Below, in pieces: positions 62,256 through 64,000 of a stretch of DNA of 64,000 nt. The notes below the pieces were generated by a model that was given only the letters and a program-made list of their open reading frames with translations, searched no databases and was not told where the DNA came from. Position 1 is the stretch's first letter; every line of letters begins with the position of its first letter. The stretch comes from Streptomyces griseomycini. Its GTDB lineage: Bacteria > Actinomycetota > Actinomycetes > Streptomycetales > Streptomycetaceae. The stretch is from assembly GCF_014203535.1 (NCBI RefSeq), contig NZ_JACHJI010000001.1, positions 372,001 through 436,000 of the forward strand, written 5' to 3'. The position numbers and the translations under genes are program-made.

Positions 62256-63211
62256 AGGATGTTCGCCTCCCGGTTCTTCTCGTACTCGCCCTGCTTGATG
62301 CCGGCGGGCACGTAACCGGTCTGCCCCTTCTTCACGAGGTCCTTCAGGTGCTGCTCGTAACGCTCGGGGGAGACGACCTTGACGTTGAACAGCATCCGGG
62401 AGTGGTCCACGCCGCAGAGCTCGGCGCACTTGCCGAGGAAGGTGCCCTCACGGTTGGGGGTCACCTCGAAGGCGTTGGTGTGGCCCGGGATGACGTCCTG
62501 CTTCATCAGGAACGGCACCACCCAGAAGGAGTGGATGACGTCACGCGAGGTCAGCACGAAGCGGACCCGCTTGCCCTCGGGCAGCCACAGGGTGGGGCCC
62601 GGGTTGTTGGTCTGCGGGTTCCGGGTGCCGGGGACACCGCAGTCGTAGACACCGCCGGCGTCGGCCGGGAAGGCCTCCTTGTAGCGGTTCGGAATCGCGT
62701 CCAGTTCCTTGGCCTTCTTGGCGTCACCCGTGGAACCGTCGACGTTCTCGACGTAGTTGAAGCACCAGCTCCACTGGAAGCCGACCACGTTGATCGTGAC
62801 GTCGGGCTTCTTCTCGAGCCTCATGAGCTCGGATTCGTCGCGGGCGGTGAAGTAGAAGAGCACCGAGACGATGAGGAGCGGAACGACCGTGTACAGCGCC
62901 TCGATGGGCATGTTGTACCGGGTCTGCGGAGGAACCTCCACCTTGGTGCGGCTGCGCCGGTGGAAGAAAGCACTCCACAGGATCAGACCCCACACCAGCA
63001 CGCCGACGGCGAGCGCGGCGGCCCAGGACCCCTGCCACAGGGAGAGGATCCGCGGAGCCTCTTCCGTGGTGGGGGTGGGCATGCCAAGGCGGGGGAAGTC
63101 CTCCCATGTGCAACCGGTGGCGGTCGCCAGGACCAGGCCCGCGGTCAGTGCCTGCAGCAGCTTCCGCCGCATCGGGCGCCGCGGCGAGCGGTCGGAGCCG
63201 TTGGGACTCAC
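62252..63211 (-). CDS. ctaC: Cytochrome c oxidase subunit II
   Basis: A 319-residue lipoprotein (lipobox Cys34 in TATGC) with two membrane helices (about 62-82 and 103-122) and a cupredoxin domain. The CuA centre is complete: His227, Cys262, Glu264, Cys266, His270 and Met273. It takes electrons from QcrC. First gene of ctaC-ctaD-ctaF. A minus-strand TAGGGT lies at 63322-63327 as a possible -10, giving a leader of about 105 bases. Confidence 0.95.
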   Translation of the reverse strand: MSPNGSDRSPRRPMRRKLLQALTAGLVLATATGCTWEDFPRLGMPTPTTEEAPRILSLWQGSWAAALAVGVLVWGLILWSAFFHRRSRTKVEVPPQTRYNMPIEALYTVVPLLIVSVLFYFTARDESELMRLEKKPDVTINVVGFQWSWCFNYVENVDGSTGDAKKAKELDAIPNRYKEAFPADAGGVYDCGVPGTRNPQTNNPGPTLWLPEGKRVRFVLTSRDVIHSFWVVPFLMKQDVIPGHTNAFEVTPNREGTFLGKCAELCGVDHSRMLFNVKVVSPERYEQHLKDLVKKGQTGYVPAGIKQGEYEKNREANIL

Positions 63212-63482
63212 GTAGCGCCTTCCCGAGAGTCTCGCCCGCGCTGTACGGCTGCGGCCTGGCCTTCTCGCTGGTCGGTCGCCGCCCTGCGTCGGGCAGGGGT
63301 TTGGATGTTTATGCGGACCAAACCCTAGCCGACGCCCTTCGAGGGTTCGCGGGGAGGGGTGCCTAGTGGTTCGGGTGGTTCGCTGGTTTGGCGGGTGGGG
63401 GTTGTTCGCGGTCGGTCGCGCGCGGCGGGGCCGCGCGTCGAAACAGTCCGGCGCCCCTGACGGAGCCGCCCTCCCCCGGGTT

Positions 63483-63497
63483 TAGCGTTGAGGCGTG
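63483..63497 (+). promoter_or_regulatory. -10 element close to the cysteine desulfurase start
   Basis: TAGCGT at 63483-63488 is followed by six bases and GTG 63495. There is no clear -35 and only a weak AGG before the start. A leaderless start is possible. Confidence 0.4.
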
Positions 63498-64000
63498 TCC
63501 TACTTCGATGCCGCTTCCGCCGTCCCCCTCCACCCTGTGGCCCGCCAGGCGCTGTGGGCCTCGCTCGACGAGGGGTGGGCGGATCCCGCCCGGTTGTACC
63601 GGGAGGGACGGCGGGCCCGGATGCTGCTGGACGCCGCGCGGGAGGCGGCCGCCGAGGCGGTGGGGTGCCGGCCGGACGAGCTGGTGTTCACCCCGTCCGG
63701 TACGCGGGCGGTGCACACGGGGATCGCGGGGGCGCTGGCGGGACGGCGGCGGGTGGGGCGCCACCTGATCGTGTCCGCGGTCGAACACTCTTCGGTACTC
63801 CATGCGGGGGAAGTTCACCGGGCCGGCGGAGGCTCGGTCACCGAGGTGGCGGTGAACCGCGAGGGGGCGGTGGTTCCTTCGGGTTACGCCGAGGCGCTGC
63901 GGCCGGACACCGCGCTGGCCTGCCTGCAGTCGGCCAACCACGAAGTGGGGACCGAGCAGCCGGTGGCCGAGGTGGCCGAGGCCTGCCGGGCGGCGGGGGT
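63495..64000 (+). CDS. Cysteine desulfurase (5' part, cut by window end)
   Basis: The first 168 codons of a NifS/IscS-type PLP enzyme. YFDAASAVPLHPVARQAL is the family start, ELVFTPSGTRAVHTGI follows, and SAVEHSSVL carries the conserved His that stacks on PLP. The Lys and active-site Cys lie beyond the window. It releases sulphur from cysteine for Fe-S clusters or tRNA thiolation; no scaffold gene is visible here. GTG start chosen by homology. Confidence 0.88.
   Translation, partial: MSYFDAASAVPLHPVARQALWASLDEGWADPARLYREGRRARMLLDAAREAAAEAVGCRPDELVFTPSGTRAVHTGIAGALAGRRRVGRHLIVSAVEHSSVLHAGEVHRAGGGSVTEVAVNREGAVVPSGYAEALRPDTALACLQSANHEVGTEQPVAEVAEACRAAG

Overview
The window is a chromosomal segment of a Streptomyces (or very close actinobacterial relative). 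The DNA is very GC-rich with strong third-position bias. GTG and TTG starts are common, and the proteins are typical streptomycete versions: a MacRS-type two-component pair, ROK glucokinase GlkA, class II DAHP synthase, a trp leader peptide before a TrpEG fusion, and a bcc-aa3 respiratory cluster. I see no rRNA, tRNA, insertion sequence, prophage or CRISPR. The gene order is core-genome order rather than accessory DNA.

Layout. 1-7.9 kb: end of a putative FAD enzyme, a Tyr/Gln/Gly-rich membrane protein, metF, thiE, an Rv2175c-type DNA-binding protein, a ferredoxin-reductase-like flavoprotein, then a TPP riboswitch driving thiO-thiS-thiG. 8.6-13.2 kb: PASTA Ser/Thr kinase, endonuclease IV, a cytosolic molybdopterin oxidoreductase, bacterioferritin and bacterioferritin-associated ferredoxin. 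13.2-19.3 kb, an aromatic entry block: DAHP synthase translationally coupled to an SRPBCC/DUF2867 protein, a divergent TetR with twin operators, then trpL, an attenuator and a TrpEG fusion, facing a D-lactate dehydrogenase. 19.4-24.5 kb: MacRS-like pair, acyltransferase, esterase, phosphatase-type proteins. 25.2-27.7 kb: a small island of two short-chain dehydrogenases and a LysR regulator. 27.9-36 kb: glkA, DUF5304, ArsA-type ATPase, SRPBCC, phosphoesterase, FadD and PimB'-type mannosyltransferase. 36-42.7 kb: GT87 enzyme, MATE exporter/PadR pair, secreted lipoprotein, two NlpC/P60 hydrolases. 42.9-52.3 kb: NYN protein, zinc ribbon, rhomboid, RAM-domain protein, a two-component operon with a secreted acidic protein, SLC13 permease, glycerate kinase and a class V aminotransferase. 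52.6-64 kb: trpD, ctaE-qcrCAB, a degenerate receiver, an L,D-transpeptidase, ctaCDF and the start of a cysteine desulfurase.

How the genes work together. The respiratory genes encode the menaquinol:cytochrome c:oxygen branch (QcrABC with CtaCDEF). DAHP synthase, TrpEG and TrpD make up part of the tryptophan route. MetF, ThiE/O/S/G and Bfr/Bfd are housekeeping cofactor and iron functions. PimB'- and GT87-type mannosyltransferases and the acyltransferase point to phosphatidylinositol mannoside metabolism. NlpC/P60 and L,D-transpeptidase enzymes act on the wall.

The most notable non-coding signals are regulatory. They include paired 11-bp-period response-regulator boxes upstream of both a two-component operon and a transporter/glycerate kinase pair. 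Other signals are tandem TetR palindromes, an attenuator whose mutually exclusive pairings can be drawn from the sequence, a 21-bp palindrome over the ctaE start codon, tandem repeats upstream of bfr, and a head-to-head DnaA-box pair before metF. Several promoters place a -10 hexamer 6-8 bases before the start codon, which suggests leaderless mRNAs. No clearly new multi-gene system is evident. The strongest large-scale observation is conserved order with the mycobacterial Rv2172c-Rv2200c neighbourhood.
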